From positions 5,208,001-5,272,000 of the forward strand of contig NZ_CP019082.1 in NCBI RefSeq assembly GCF_001956985.1: 64,000 nt of DNA, written 5' to 3'. The stretch is from Paludisphaera borealis (GTDB lineage: Bacteria > Planctomycetota > Planctomycetia > Isosphaerales > Isosphaeraceae). The notes beneath the pieces were generated by a model that worked only from the letters and a program-made list of their open reading frames with translations, ran no database searches and was not told the DNA's origin. This document shows, piece by piece, positions 9,025 through 18,600 of the stretch (position 1 is its first letter; every line of letters starts with the position of its first letter). The position numbers and the translations under genes were made by a program.

Positions 9025-9380
9025 GGGGGACACCCTCCAGGGAGAGCGTAACGACTGCCTTCAAGGCCGCCGTGAGGGCGGTCGACTCTCATCTCGGCCT
9101 TGACGCGTGCTTGTCCACTTTCATTCGACTAGCAACGATTCTGTTACCGAATTGTCGCACTAAAATCACTTGAATGACAAGAAAATCACCCGAATTATAC
9201 GGCCGCAACCTCGGCGGAGGAGTTGGGGCGGGCCGGACCGGAGAACGCCGTTGCGGACGACGTGGGTGGCGCAGCAGCGGGATCGGGGCAGGGGCGAGCG
9301 TTGGGGGGCCATCCCATGGGGCTACGGAGATCCCCGCCATCGGGCCACTACCCCAGAGCGAATGAGTCGATACAATATTC
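9025..9380. other. Divergent intergenic region
   Basis: About 355 bases between the glycosyltransferase and the cytochrome gene. An AT-richer patch at about 9115-9190 is the likely promoter area for both. No ORF that I can support and no repeat seen. Confidence 0.4.
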
Positions 9381-10583
9381 GTGGTGACAAGGATGAAACG
9401 GCTTCAGGGGTGTCGGCGCTTGAACGACTCGGACGAACGACACGCACCCCTTGACGAGCCACGAAACGTCCCGAAGGAACTCGGTAGAGTGGCCGCCTTC
9501 ATGGCCGTCGCCGTCGGGGGGCCGTTTCTGGTGCTGTGGTTCCTGGTGTCGGGGCCAACGGTAGAGAACGTTTCGTCCAAGAAGGTGACCTCCGCCGACT
9601 ACATCGGGGCCAGGTCCTGCCGCGAATGCCACCCCGGCGAGGCGGCGTTACATTCGCGATCGGGGCATGCACGTACACTTCAGCCCGGCGCGATGGTCGA
9701 TTTCGCTGGCTGGCTCGACGGGCGTACCGCCGTCGATCCCGAGCATCCGGAATCATCATGGGCTTACGCGTTACGGGATCATGATCTGATCGCGTCGCGA
9801 ACTGAAGCCGGCAAGGTCGCCGAACACACGCTCGATTACGCGCTTGGCTCGGGAACACATGCCGTGACCTTCCTGAGCCTGACCGGTCGAGACGCCGAGG
9901 GGCGTGCGCTCGGCCTCGAACATCGCTTGACCTACTTTACAGATCGTCAAGAACTCGATGTGACACCGGCCCAGGAGGCCGGGGCGAACCCGATCGGCCG
10001 GTCCGCCGACGGACACGCGCTGACGGCCGATGAGACGATGAAATGCATGGGCTGCCACGCGACCCGGCTCTCGGCCGATGACGAGCGATTCATCGAACCC
10101 GCGGCCATCATGCCGAACGTTTCGTGTGAGCGCTGCCACGGACCGGGCCGATCTCACGTCGAGGCGGCGCGTCGCGGAGACAAGGCCCTTCGGATGCCGT
10201 TCGGCGAGTCGAAGCCCGCCACCGCCGAGCTCAATATCCGGCTCTGCGGCCAATGCCATCGCCTCCCCGAATACGTTCCCCGCGACCAGCTTCGCCCCGA
10301 CAACGCGATCCTCGCCCGGTTTCAGCCGGTCGGTCTCATGCAATCCAAATGCTACACTCAAAGCAAGGGGACCCTCAGTTGCTCGACCTGCCACGACAGT
10401 CACGCACCGACTTCACGCGATAAAGTCGAGTATGAAGCAATCTGCCTATCGTGCCATTCCACCCCGCCGCAACATGCCTGCCCGGTCTCATCGCAATCCG
10501 ATTGCCTCAAGTGTCACATGCCCCCGCGCGACTCGGGCAACGGAATGATGTTCAGCGACCACTGGATCCGCAAGGGCCCTTAG
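9381..10583 (+). CDS. Membrane-anchored multihaem cytochrome c (seven CxxCH)
   Basis: 400 residues from GTG 9381. ATG 9393 and GTG 9489 are alternatives; the last has GAAGGA about 11 bases upstream and would start right at the membrane segment. One N-terminal transmembrane helix (VAAFMAVAVGGPFLVLWFLV), then a periplasmic domain with seven haem-binding motifs: CRECH, CMGCH, CERCH, CGQCH, CSTCH, CLSCH and CLKCH. The spacing resembles the cytochrome c554 / paired-CxxCH type. It probably moves electrons in the periplasm; partner and substrate are not visible, because no other redox gene is adjacent. Confidence 0.85.
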   Translation: MVTRMKRLQGCRRLNDSDERHAPLDEPRNVPKELGRVAAFMAVAVGGPFLVLWFLVSGPTVENVSSKKVTSADYIGARSCRECHPGEAALHSRSGHARTLQPGAMVDFAGWLDGRTAVDPEHPESSWAYALRDHDLIASRTEAGKVAEHTLDYALGSGTHAVTFLSLTGRDAEGRALGLEHRLTYFTDRQELDVTPAQEAGANPIGRSADGHALTADETMKCMGCHATRLSADDERFIEPAAIMPNVSCERCHGPGRSHVEAARRGDKALRMPFGESKPATAELNIRLCGQCHRLPEYVPRDQLRPDNAILARFQPVGLMQSKCYTQSKGTLSCSTCHDSHAPTSRDKVEYEAICLSCHSTPPQHACPVSSQSDCLKCHMPPRDSGNGMMFSDHWIRKGP

Positions 10584-10911
10584 AGAGATTCACTCTCGTT
10601 TTACTCTGATGTGGTCCGTTCAATCGTGGTCATGCCTCGCTAGATCGCGCGGCGAGAATCGCGCCCGATGGCCTGGCTGGGTGCTTGAATGTAAGACGAT
10701 TCAGTGATATAGTGTGCTAGTCAGCTAGTTCGCTAATTCGGTTCTGCCCCGTGTGAGCGAGCTTGTGGATCGAGCCGAAAGGCCACGTCTCGACTGAACT
10801 TCAGATCGTCGAGGCGACCCGGTCGAGATCGATCTCGGGCATGCGTCGCGCCGGGGAGGTCGTGTCCTCTTGTAGTGACGTCTCGGTCGCACCAAGTCCG
10901 GGAGCTCAGCC
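10584..10911. other. Intergenic, no gene seen
   Basis: About 330 bases before the second DUF1559 gene. It holds a short degenerate tandem (GCTAGTCAGCTAGTTCGCTAA at about 10717-10737) that may be part of a promoter, otherwise nothing that I can name. Confidence 0.35.
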
Positions 10912-11868
10912 ATGACTCGACGGAACGTCCCGCGTCGCGGGTTCACGCTGATCGAACTGCTCGTCGCGATCTTCATCATCGCGATCCTCCTCGCCCTGCT
11001 GCTGCCCGCCGTGCAATCCGCTCGCGAGTCGGCCCGGCGGCTGCAGTGCACAAACAACCTGAAGCAGATCGGGGTGGCGTTGAACAACTACGCGGCGTCG
11101 GCGGGGGGGCTGCCGCCCGGGCGGTGTTGGAACGGGTTCTCGCTATACGTCCCCCTGCTGGGGCACCTCGAACAGACGGCCCTGTACAACTCGCTGAACA
11201 CGAACGCGTGGGTGTCGATCGCTTACGACTACCCGCCCGGCCTCCCGATCGATGCGCATCACACGGCCGCCGTCACCAGGCTGGCCGTCCTCGCCTGCCC
11301 GAGCGATTGGGCGCCTTCGTGGGTCTCGGCGACCACCAGCTACGCCGGCAATGTGGGATATGGTTTCCAAGGGGCCCGTACCGCCGCCGCCGGGGTCTTC
11401 GACGGGTTGTCCACGGCCTCCGTCACGCTCGCCCAGATCGTTGACGGGGCCTCGAACACGGTCGCCGTCTCGGAATGGGTCCTCGGGAAGGGAATGGGCG
11501 TCTCGTCAGAGCCCACGGCCAACATTTACTCGGTTCCCACCACCACCGATTTCGACCGCTTCGTCGAGGCGTGCGATTCGAGCGTCGGCGTCTACCCGCC
11601 CGGGCCGAACGGCAAACGCTGCTTCTGGCTGCAAACGGACCTGACGCACACCCTCTACAATCACAATCAGGGCGTTGGGAAGCCCTCTTGCGGCAACGGA
11701 AATAACATCCCAACCGGCTCATGGACCGCGGCGAGCCGTCACGCCGGCGGGATTAACTCCCTGGCCGTCGACGGGCATGTAAGCTTCTACAAGAACACGA
11801 CGGCGCGCGCCATCTGGCGCGGGTTGGGGACCCGGGCCGGCGGGGAGACGATCTCCGCATCGGATTGA
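10912..11868 (+). CDS. DUF1559 protein with prepilin-like N-terminus
   Basis: 318 residues. [21 protein letters not shown] is the prepilin-type signal, followed by [22 protein letters not shown]. The C-terminus has [20 protein letters not shown], the H-x9-DG motif. Same family as the gene at 1784-2836, with an independent body sequence, so it is a paralogue rather than a recent duplicate. Presumed to be processed by a prepilin peptidase and exported. No accompanying lipoprotein gene follows. The transcript probably ends at the palindrome at 11881. Confidence 0.93.
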   Translation: MTRRNVPRRGFTLIELLVAIFIIAILLALLLPAVQSARESARRLQCTNNLKQIGVALNNYAASAGGLPPGRCWNGFSLYVPLLGHLEQTALYNSLNTNAWVSIAYDYPPGLPIDAHHTAAVTRLAVLACPSDWAPSWVSATTSYAGNVGYGFQGARTAAAGVFDGLSTASVTLAQIVDGASNTVAVSEWVLGKGMGVSSEPTANIYSVPTTTDFDRFVEACDSSVGVYPPGPNGKRCFWLQTDLTHTLYNHNQGVGKPSCGNGNNIPTGSWTAASRHAGGINSLAVDGHVSFYKNTTARAIWRGLGTRAGGETISASD

Positions 11869-11880
11869 CGGGTCGGCGGG

Positions 11881-11932
11881 CGAGAAAAACGGGGACGTAG
11901 CGCTTTCGTCTGGGCTATCCCCCGTTTTCTCG
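11881..11932. terminator. Terminator-like palindrome, copy B
   Basis: CGAGAAAAACGGGG (11881-11894) pairs with CCCCGTTTTCTCG (11920-11932) with one bulged A. The loop begins with ACGTAGCG. It lies 12 bases after the DUF1559 stop, between convergent genes, and shares its core with the palindrome at 7565-7619. Confidence 0.6.
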
Positions 11933-11975
11933 TTGTTGCTTCGACGTCCCGATCCTCAGCGCCGATCTGGGCTTC

Positions 11976-12476
11976 TTATTCGTCCCCCGACGGACCGTAC
12001 ATGCCGGGGACCGGGAGGTCGTTCAGGCGGAGGTAGACGCAGAGGTGTGCGCGGTGGTGCATCAGGTGGTTGAGGATGAAGCTGCGGATCATGGCCGAGC
12101 GCGGCATGGTGAAGATCGGATCGCCGCCTTTCGCCAGCGTCCACGGGGTGCCCACGTCCTGGTCCTTGACCTCGGTGATGGCCTTCCTCGCGGCGGCGAC
12201 GTTGCGGTCGAAGAGTTCCACGATCTCACGGCTGCTGGTCAACTTCGGGGAGACGTAGGGTTCGCCGTCGACCGGGGCGATGTCAAGCGACGACGTCGTC
12301 AGCACCGCGACGAGCCAGTTGGGGATGTCCGCCACGTGGTTGGCGTTCCATCCGATCGTGTGCGACTTCGGGTGGGCTTTCCAGTCGAGCTTGTCGTCGG
12401 GGATTCGTTCGAGCACCTTGCGGGTGTTCGCCATCTCCTGATCGAACTCCGGCAGAAGGGTTTCCGAGTAAGTCAT
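11976..12476 (-). CDS. DinB-like four-helix protein
   Basis: 166 residues. Start chosen at ATG 12476, preceded by GGGAGG; a longer frame to 12611 adds an unrelated N-terminus. The length and the positions of the putative metal-binding histidines fit the DinB / YfiT superfamily: a His in the middle (IGWNANHVADI) and an HxxxH pair near the end (NHLMHHRAHLCVYL). DinB-like proteins are metal-binding helical bundles. Several act as thiol (bacillithiol or mycothiol) transferases and many have unknown roles. The gene stands alone between the convergent DUF1559 gene and the divergent cyclophilin gene. Confidence 0.8.
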   Translation of the reverse strand: MTYSETLLPEFDQEMANTRKVLERIPDDKLDWKAHPKSHTIGWNANHVADIPNWLVAVLTTSSLDIAPVDGEPYVSPKLTSSREIVELFDRNVAAARKAITEVKDQDVGTPWTLAKGGDPIFTMPRSAMIRSFILNHLMHHRAHLCVYLRLNDLPVPGMYGPSGDE

Positions 12477-12800
12477 GAGGGCCTCCCTGGAAAACGAGTG
12501 TATAGGTGGTTTCCACTTCCACGTCAGAGGGGATTGGAACCAGACGTCGGTGTGTTTGTCAACGCCTGTACACTGATTTTTGGAGGGCAGGACGGAGTTT
12601 TCTGGAACCACCCACGCATGAAATAAAGGGGCAGATGAAACAGAGGGGCAGGAGCGTTGTTTGGCCTGCTCCCCGTCCCTTTCCCCATTTTCTTCCGCGT
12701 CGGGGCCGGGGCACGCCCCACAAATGGGTTGAGGCTAGCGGCGCGGGACGGTACTTTACTCTGTCCCAATCCCGCGAAACTCCAAGACAGGACCATCAGC
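12477..12800. other. Intergenic with imperfect GC hairpin
   Basis: About 320 bases between divergent genes. At about 12640-12680 there is an imperfect hairpin (GGGGCAGG against CCTGCTCCCC) inside a GGGGCAG-rich stretch. It may be a degenerate repeat; no gene seen. Confidence 0.35.
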
Positions 12801-13295
12801 GTGGCCAGACCGAGCGTCTACTTCGACATCAGCATCGACGGCAAGCCCGCCGGGCGTATCACCATGGAACTGTTCGACGACGTGGCGCCGAAGACCGCCG
12901 AGAACTTCCGCGCCCTTTGCACGCACGAGCAGGGCTTCGGCTACAAGGGTTCCTCGTTCCACCGCGTCATCCCCCAGTTCATGCTTCAGGGGGGCGACTT
13001 CACGAACCACAACGGCACCGGCGGCAAGTCCATCTATGGGGCGAAATTCGCCGACGAGAACTTCACGCTCAAGCACGACCGGCCGTTCCTCCTGTCGATG
13101 GCCAACGCCGGGCCGAACACCAACGGCTCGCAGTTCTTCATCACGACGGTGCCGACCGCGTGGCTGGACGGCAAGCACGTGGTCTTCGGCGAGGTGACCG
13201 AGGGTTCGGACATCGTGAAGAAGATCGAGGGGCTCGGCTCCGGCAGCGGGAAGCCGGCGGCGAAGATCCTCGTCGAGGATTGCGGCCAGATCTGA
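12801..13295 (+). CDS. Cytoplasmic cyclophilin-type peptidyl-prolyl isomerase, eukaryote-like
   Basis: 164 residues from GTG 12801 (CAGGA upstream; a frame open to 12657 adds only a low-complexity leader). It is a complete single-domain cyclophilin that catalyses proline cis-trans isomerisation. Catalytic and binding residues are in place: [15 protein letters not shown] (Arg, Phe, Gln), [16 protein letters not shown] and [10 protein letters not shown] (Trp, His). It resembles cytosolic cyclophilin A of eukaryotes more than the typical bacterial PpiA/PpiB, including [11 protein letters not shown] and the ending DCGQI. There is no signal peptide, so it should act in the cytoplasm. A second, secreted cyclophilin is encoded 0.9 kb downstream. 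Confidence 0.95.
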   Translation: MARPSVYFDISIDGKPAGRITMELFDDVAPKTAENFRALCTHEQGFGYKGSSFHRVIPQFMLQGGDFTNHNGTGGKSIYGAKFADENFTLKHDRPFLLSMANAGPNTNGSQFFITTVPTAWLDGKHVVFGEVTEGSDIVKKIEGLGSGSGKPAAKILVEDCGQI

Positions 13296-13311
13296 TCGCG
13301 GCCATGGCGTC

Positions 13312-13349
13312 GGAGGGAGGCGGGCCAGCCAAGTCCCCGTTTTCCCTCC
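13312..13349 (+). terminator. Possible terminator after cyclophilin
   Basis: GGAGGGA (13312-13318) pairs with TCCCTCC (13343-13349). The loop and arm include CCCCGTTTTCC, the half-site seen in the palindromes at 7565 and 11881. Confidence 0.3.
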
Positions 13350-13450
13350 CAGACGCAGGACTTGATCGGGATGAGGCGGATCGCGAACTTCCGGCCGACT
13401 TCAAGTGTCCGTACGAGGCCGTAACACCGCCCATTCACTGAGGATGCGCG

Positions 13451-13804
13451 ATGGAACTGTTCGCGATCGAGCCCCTATTCTTCGCCGTGGTGTTCGTGAT
13501 CGTTTTCGGAACGATGGCCTACAGCATCGTCGCCGGAATCTTGGAGTGGTCGCGCAACAATAGCCTGCCGATCCAGGAGTTCCCTGCGCGCGTCGTGACC
13601 AAGAGGGCCGAAACGCGCGGGCGGTCGTATCAGCATTCGCATGGCCGCGTCTCGACCTTCTATTTCGCCACCTTCGAGCTGAAAGGCGGCGATCGATTCG
13701 AGTTCAGCCTCTCCGGGCCGGAGTACGGGCTGCTCGCCGAAGGGGATGAAGGTACGTTGACGTACCAGGGGACGCGGTATCACGGGTTCCAGCGGCGGGT
13801 GTGA
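13451..13804 (+). CDS. DUF2500-like small membrane protein
   Basis: 117 residues. One N-terminal transmembrane helix (FFAVVFVIVFGTMAYSIVAGIL) followed by a soluble beta-rich domain: ARVVTKRAETRGR, STFYFATFELKGGDRFEF and YGLLAEGDEGTLTYQGTRYHGF. This is the pattern of DUF2500 proteins, whose function is not known. The sequence after the helix should face the cytoplasm or periplasm as a small barrel-like domain. It follows the cyclophilin gene by about 155 bases on the same strand, but a hairpin lies between them, so co-transcription is doubtful. Confidence 0.75.
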   Translation: MELFAIEPLFFAVVFVIVFGTMAYSIVAGILEWSRNNSLPIQEFPARVVTKRAETRGRSYQHSHGRVSTFYFATFELKGGDRFEFSLSGPEYGLLAEGDEGTLTYQGTRYHGFQRRV

Positions 13805-14179
13805 TTCAGCGCAAGAGCCGCCGCCGCCATCGCCGCGGCCAGGTCGGTCGTCCAGCTCATCCAGGTCTTTCTTGACCCTGGCCGCCGCCCATTCGGACAG
13901 CACGCCTTCAGCCTCCGCGTCGAACCGGTGCTGGCCGCGACTTCGTGGAAATCGCGCCGAACGGAAGTTCAGGTCCGGAAATTGGCCTGTCGCCGAAATC
14001 CGATCGGCAGTATGACGAGGGTCACGTCGCGTTACGGGCATGAATGTGGAGACTCGATTTCCTCGTTCGGCCCGATCCAAACCGATGGCCTTGACCCGAC
14101 AAGAAAACCCTTCTGGCTGAATCTTCATCGCCGTCTTCGCCCCGCATGCCAGGCAATCACGCATTTCGGAGAACGGCAA
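13805..14179. other. Intergenic, possible coding remnant
   Basis: 375 bases. The minus strand at about 13805-13940 reads like a short helical peptide (EGVLSEWAAARVKKDLDELDD) with no start or domain. It may be a decayed gene fragment; I do not call it. Confidence 0.3.
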
Positions 14180-15544
14180 ATGAAGAGGCAGGAACGAACA
14201 CGTCGTTCGCGCCCATTGGGCCAGGTCGAATATCTCGAAACCCGCGCCCTGATGACCATCGCGGCGGTGACGCCGTTGCCGGATATGAGCGTCGCCACCG
14301 GTGCCGCAGCGGCGCCCGTGAATCTGGGCTCCTACTTCAATGATCCGAGCGCAGCCCCCAATTTCGCGATTTTCGACACGACGCTCGGCACGATCCCGGT
14401 CCTGCTGACCCCCGCGACGACGCCGAAGACCGTCGCGAATTTCCAGAACTACGTGAACAAGGGCGCTTACACCAATTCCGTCGTGCACCGATCGGTTCCC
14501 GGCTTCATCTGGCAGGCGGGCGGCTTCCAGCTCTCCTCCAAGCCGGACATCGCGGCCACCCCGACGGACGCCCCGGTCCAGAACGAGTACGGCGCGTCGA
14601 ACGTCCGCGGCACCATCGCGATGGCCAAGCTCGGCAGCGACCCCAACAGCGCGACCAGTCAGTTCTTCTTCAACGAATCGGACGCCAACGCCTCCAACCT
14701 CAACAACCAGAACGGCGGCTTCACCGTCTTCGGGCACGTGGTGGGAGCCTCCGGGCTGGCGGTGATGGACGCGATCGCAGCGGTGCCGGTTCCCTCGCCG
14801 GGACCCATGTCCTCGCCGCTGGATTCGGCGCCCCTGCAAAATTACAAGACCGGGGCGGCCGTTCAGCCTTCCAACCTGATCCTGATCAAGAGCGTGACCA
14901 CGGCCGATGAGGCTTTCTCCGCTCAGAGCAACGCCCCCGGCGTGGCCTCGGCCTCGCTCCAGGGGAACAATCTGATCGTAACCCCGCTCGCGGCGGGCAC
15001 CGCGAAGATCACCGTCACGGGGTACGGCTCGGACGGCGTCGCCGCGACGCAGACGTTCTCCGTCACCGTTTCTCAGGGGACGCCCCCGGTGACGACCCCC
15101 CCAGTGACGACGCCTCCAGGCACGACCCCCCCGGTGACGACGCCCCCGGTGGTTCAGCCCGCATCGGACCTGACGCCGGCCGCCAGGGGCGCTCTGCCCG
15201 CTTTGGTGGTCGCCGGTCAGAAGGCCAAGATCCAGCAGACGGTCACGCTGACCGCGTCCTCGATTCCCGTCACACAAAGAGTGCGGGCTTCATTGATCCT
15301 TTCCACGACGACGACCGGCTCGCCGAGCGACTTCACGATCGCGAGCGCCGCGGCGAATGTCAGGCTGAAGCTGGGCAAACAAGCCAAGCTGAACCTCTCG
15401 GCGAAGCAATTGGACGCGAGCGTGCCGGCCGGAACGTATCACGTGCTCGTTTCCGTGACCGACCCCGACGGAGCGAAGACGACGATCGACACGGGCAGGA
15501 CGCTGGTCGTACGGGCGCCGCAGGCGAAGCCCGTCAGAAGATGA
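14180..15544 (+). CDS. Secreted cyclophilin-like surface protein
   Basis: 454 residues from ATG 14180 (GGAGA upstream). The N-terminus is basic, with QVEYLETRALM, the LE-x-R-x-L motif that opens many planctomycete extracellular proteins. A cyclophilin domain spans about 40-235 (FDTTLGTIPVLL, VHRSVPGFIWQAGGF, GTIAMAKLGSDPNSATSQFFFN, FTVFGHVV). Gly and the active-site Arg and Gln region are recognisable, though the Trp-Leu-Asp-Gly segment is absent. It is followed by a beta-rich Ig-like region, a repeated TPPVTTPP linker at about 312-335 and a C-terminal beta domain. Likely a periplasmic or surface foldase or adhesive protein. It is followed by the palindromic repeat at 15546. Confidence 0.8.
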   Translation: MKRQERTRRSRPLGQVEYLETRALMTIAAVTPLPDMSVATGAAAAPVNLGSYFNDPSAAPNFAIFDTTLGTIPVLLTPATTPKTVANFQNYVNKGAYTNSVVHRSVPGFIWQAGGFQLSSKPDIAATPTDAPVQNEYGASNVRGTIAMAKLGSDPNSATSQFFFNESDANASNLNNQNGGFTVFGHVVGASGLAVMDAIAAVPVPSPGPMSSPLDSAPLQNYKTGAAVQPSNLILIKSVTTADEAFSAQSNAPGVASASLQGNNLIVTPLAAGTAKITVTGYGSDGVAATQTFSVTVSQGTPPVTTPPVTTPPGTTPPVTTPPVVQPASDLTPAARGALPALVVAGQKAKIQQTVTLTASSIPVTQRVRASLILSTTTTGSPSDFTIASAAANVRLKLGKQAKLNLSAKQLDASVPAGTYHVLVSVTDPDGAKTTIDTGRTLVVRAPQAKPVRR

Positions 15545-15545
15545 A

Positions 15546-15612
15546 CCCGCAGCGCCAGCGAGTGAATCGATTCCAACGGCCACCGGAAATTCACCCGCTG
15601 GCGCACCGGGCT
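15546..15612. repeat. Palindromic intergenic repeat, second copy
   Basis: Diverged copy of the unit at 1335-1402. Left arm 15546-15567 and right arm 15588-15612 share GCGCCAGCG.GTGAAT with each other and with the first copy. It sits 2 bases after the secreted cyclophilin gene and just before the convergent kinase stop, a place where it may serve as a two-way terminator. Confidence 0.75.
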
Positions 15613-15646
15613 CGTGATCGGACCTGGCCGACCGGACGCGCGGGAG

Positions 15647-18600
15647 TCAGTGGCGGATCTCGAATCCAGGGGCGCCCGATTCTCTCAGTTGGTCGCGCGC
15701 CGTCCGCCAGGTCGCGTTGTCGAGGGACTGGATCGATCGTCGGGCGGCGTCGAGCCGTACTCCCGTGAGGACCTCCACCCGGGCGGCGGCCTGTTCCAGG
15801 TCGTCGGGTAGTTCTCGGGCGATCGGGAAGATCCGCGCGGTTCCGGCGATGTCTCCAGTCAGGAGCGAGCTGCCGTCGGGAGCGAAGCTGACGCACCAGA
15901 CGTCGTGAGCATGCCGGAACGCCGGGCCGATCGGCTGTCCGGTGGCGGCGTCCCAGATTCGCGCAGTGCGGTCTCGGCTGCCGGTGGCGACCGACTTGCC
16001 GTCGGGGCTGAACGCCACGGCGAAGACCCAGGCCAGGTGCGGCAGGGGAGGGGCGAGGAGTTCGCCCGTGGCGGCGTTCCAGATGCGGGCCATGCCGTCC
16101 TCGCAGCCCGTGACGATGGACCTACCGTCGGGACTGACCGCGACGGTGCTGACCGCGCCCGGGTGCTGAAGGATCGGGCCGAGGGATTTCCGGGTCGTCA
16201 CGTCCCAGGCCTGGGCGGCGCCGGCGTCGAGTCCGACGATGAGAGCCCGGCCGTCGGCCTGGAACGTCAGGGCGTCGACCGAGCCGGGGTGGACGGCCGG
16301 CTCGCCGATCGGCTGTCCGGTTGCGGCGTCCCAGAGGCGGGTCGTCCGATCCGCCCCCCCCGTGGCGACGGTCTTGCCGTCGGGGCTGAACGCCACGACG
16401 TCGGCGCCCTGCGGGTGCCAGAGGGGCTGGCCGATCGGCTTCCGCGTGGCGGCGTCCCAGAGCTGCGCCGGGGAGCCGCCGACGACGAGGGTCTTGCCGT
16501 CGGGGCTGACCGCGACGGAGCGGACCCGACCCAAGGAGGGCATGCCGCCCCCGACCTGGCCTGCCGAGGCGGCGTCCCAGATCCGCGCCGGGCCCGCGCC
16601 GGCGGCGAGGAAGGTCCTCCCGTCGCGGAGGAACGCGACGGTCTCGCCGGCGAGCGGCTTTTCCATGGCGGGCCTGCGATGGCGGCACGACTCGGCGTCC
16701 CAGACGCGCACAGTGTGGTCGCTGCTGGCGGTGAGGAGGGCCCGGCTGTCGGCGCGAAACGCCACGGCCACGACCGGCCCCTGGTGGATGAGGGGAGGGC
16801 CGATGGACCTGTGGGTCGCGGCGTCCCAGAGCCTCGCCGTCTTGTCTTCGCTCGCCGTGGCGTAAGTCTTGCCGTCGGGGCTGAACGCGATGCCTCGGAC
16901 GTAGCCCCGATGCAGGTTCGGCTCGCTGTTGATCGGCTGGCCGGTCGTCGTATCCCAGACCCGCACTCGGCCTCCCCAACCGCCTGTGACGAGGATCTTG
17001 CCGTCGGGGCGGAACGCCACGGACAGGAGCTCGGTTGTATGCTCCAGCGGCCCGCCGATCGGCCCGCCGTCGGAGGTGTTCCAGAGTTGGGCCGTCGCAT
17101 CCCGGCTCACGGTGGCGATCATCGCGCCTCCCGGATCGAACGCGACGGCGGTGACCGGCCGCTGAGAGGCGAGGGGCGCGCCGATCGGCTCGCCGGTCCA
17201 GGCGTTCCAGAGCCGGGCCGTCTTGTCCGCGCCGCTGGTGGCGACCATCTTGCCGTCGGGACTGAACGCCACGCAGAGAATTCCGCTTTTGTGCGTTAGC
17301 GGCGGTCCGACTGGTCGCCTGGCGGCGACGTCCCAGAACCTCGCCGCGCCGTCGCTGCCGCTGATCAACGCGGTCTCGCCGTTGGGGCTGATCGCCACAC
17401 TCTGGACCGCGCCGGGAAATTGCAGGGGTTCTCCAATCGGCCGGGCCGTATCGGCGTCCCAGAACCTCGCCGTGCGGTCGTCGCCGCCCGTGAGGATGGT
17501 CTTGCCGTCGGGGCTGAAGGCGGCGGCGTCGACGGGGCCTTCGTGGGAGAGGAGGCTTTTCAGGCGCGGGAACCGTTCGCTCCAGGCGGACACGTTGGCG
17601 AGCGCGAGGTGTTGCCAGTCGAGGTCGGCCGCGTCGCGGGCCGACCGCCAACTCTCAAGCGTCCAGAGCAGCCCCGCGGCGATCTCCTCCTTCTCGAAAG
17701 CCGCCTGGCCGCGGTCGAAGTCTTGCCGGGCCAGGAGACGTTGGGTCGCGGCCAGCGACACGTGCAGGCTCTCGCGCACCTTGGTTTGGGCGTCCGCGAG
17801 TTCCTGGATCTCGCGAGCGGCCCTGACTTGCTCGGCCAACGCCTCACGCAGGCTCTCGCGCTCGTTGGAAAGGGCGTCGGCCAGGCCCTGGACCTCGCGC
17901 GCCGCCCTGCCTTGCTCGTAGGCGTAGATCATCGAGGTCGTCGCGGCGGTCGCCAGCGCCGCCGCGACGACGACGGCCGCGCCGGCGCCCGCCGGGTTGC
18001 GGCGGCACCACCGCCAGCTTCGTTCGATCCGGCCGGATCGGCGGGCGAGGATCGGTCGGCCCGCGACGAACCGCCTCAGATCCTCCGCCAACTGGCCGGC
18101 GGTTGCGTACCGCTCGCCAGGCGTGTTGGCGAGCGCCTTCATGACGATCGTTTCCAGGTCGCGCGGGAATCGACGGTCGAGGTGCCGAGGCGGCGTCGGG
18201 CTGCCGTTCAGCAGGCGATCGATCAGCCTGACTCGGTCCGGCTCGTCGAACGCCGGCCGGAACGTCAGAAGCTCGTACAACGTCGCCCCCAGGGCGAAGA
18301 CGTCGCTCCGGGGGTCGGACCAGCCGCTGAACCGCTCCGGCGCCATGTACCGCAAGGTCCCGACGACGTCGCCGGTCCGCGTCAACTCGTCGCCGTCTTG
18401 AATCTTGGCCAGCCCGAAGTCGGTGACCCAGACGTGTCCGTTCGCGTCCATCAGCAGGTTGGACGGTTTGATGTCGCGGTGGAGGACGCCCTGCCGGTGA
18501 GCGTATTCGAGAGCCTCGGCCACCTGGACGCCGAGCCACGCCACGCTGTCGAAGTAGCGGGCCTCGATCCGTGGAGACGGACTGGTTCGGACGATCGGCG

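Noticed and set aside
13805-13940. Short minus-strand helical peptide-like frame
   Set aside because: No start codon, no context and no recognisable family; at most a decayed fragment.
13475-15277. 600-codon minus-strand frame opposite the secreted cyclophilin
   Set aside because: Antisense shadow of the recognised plus-strand genes; Gly/Arg-rich with no motif.
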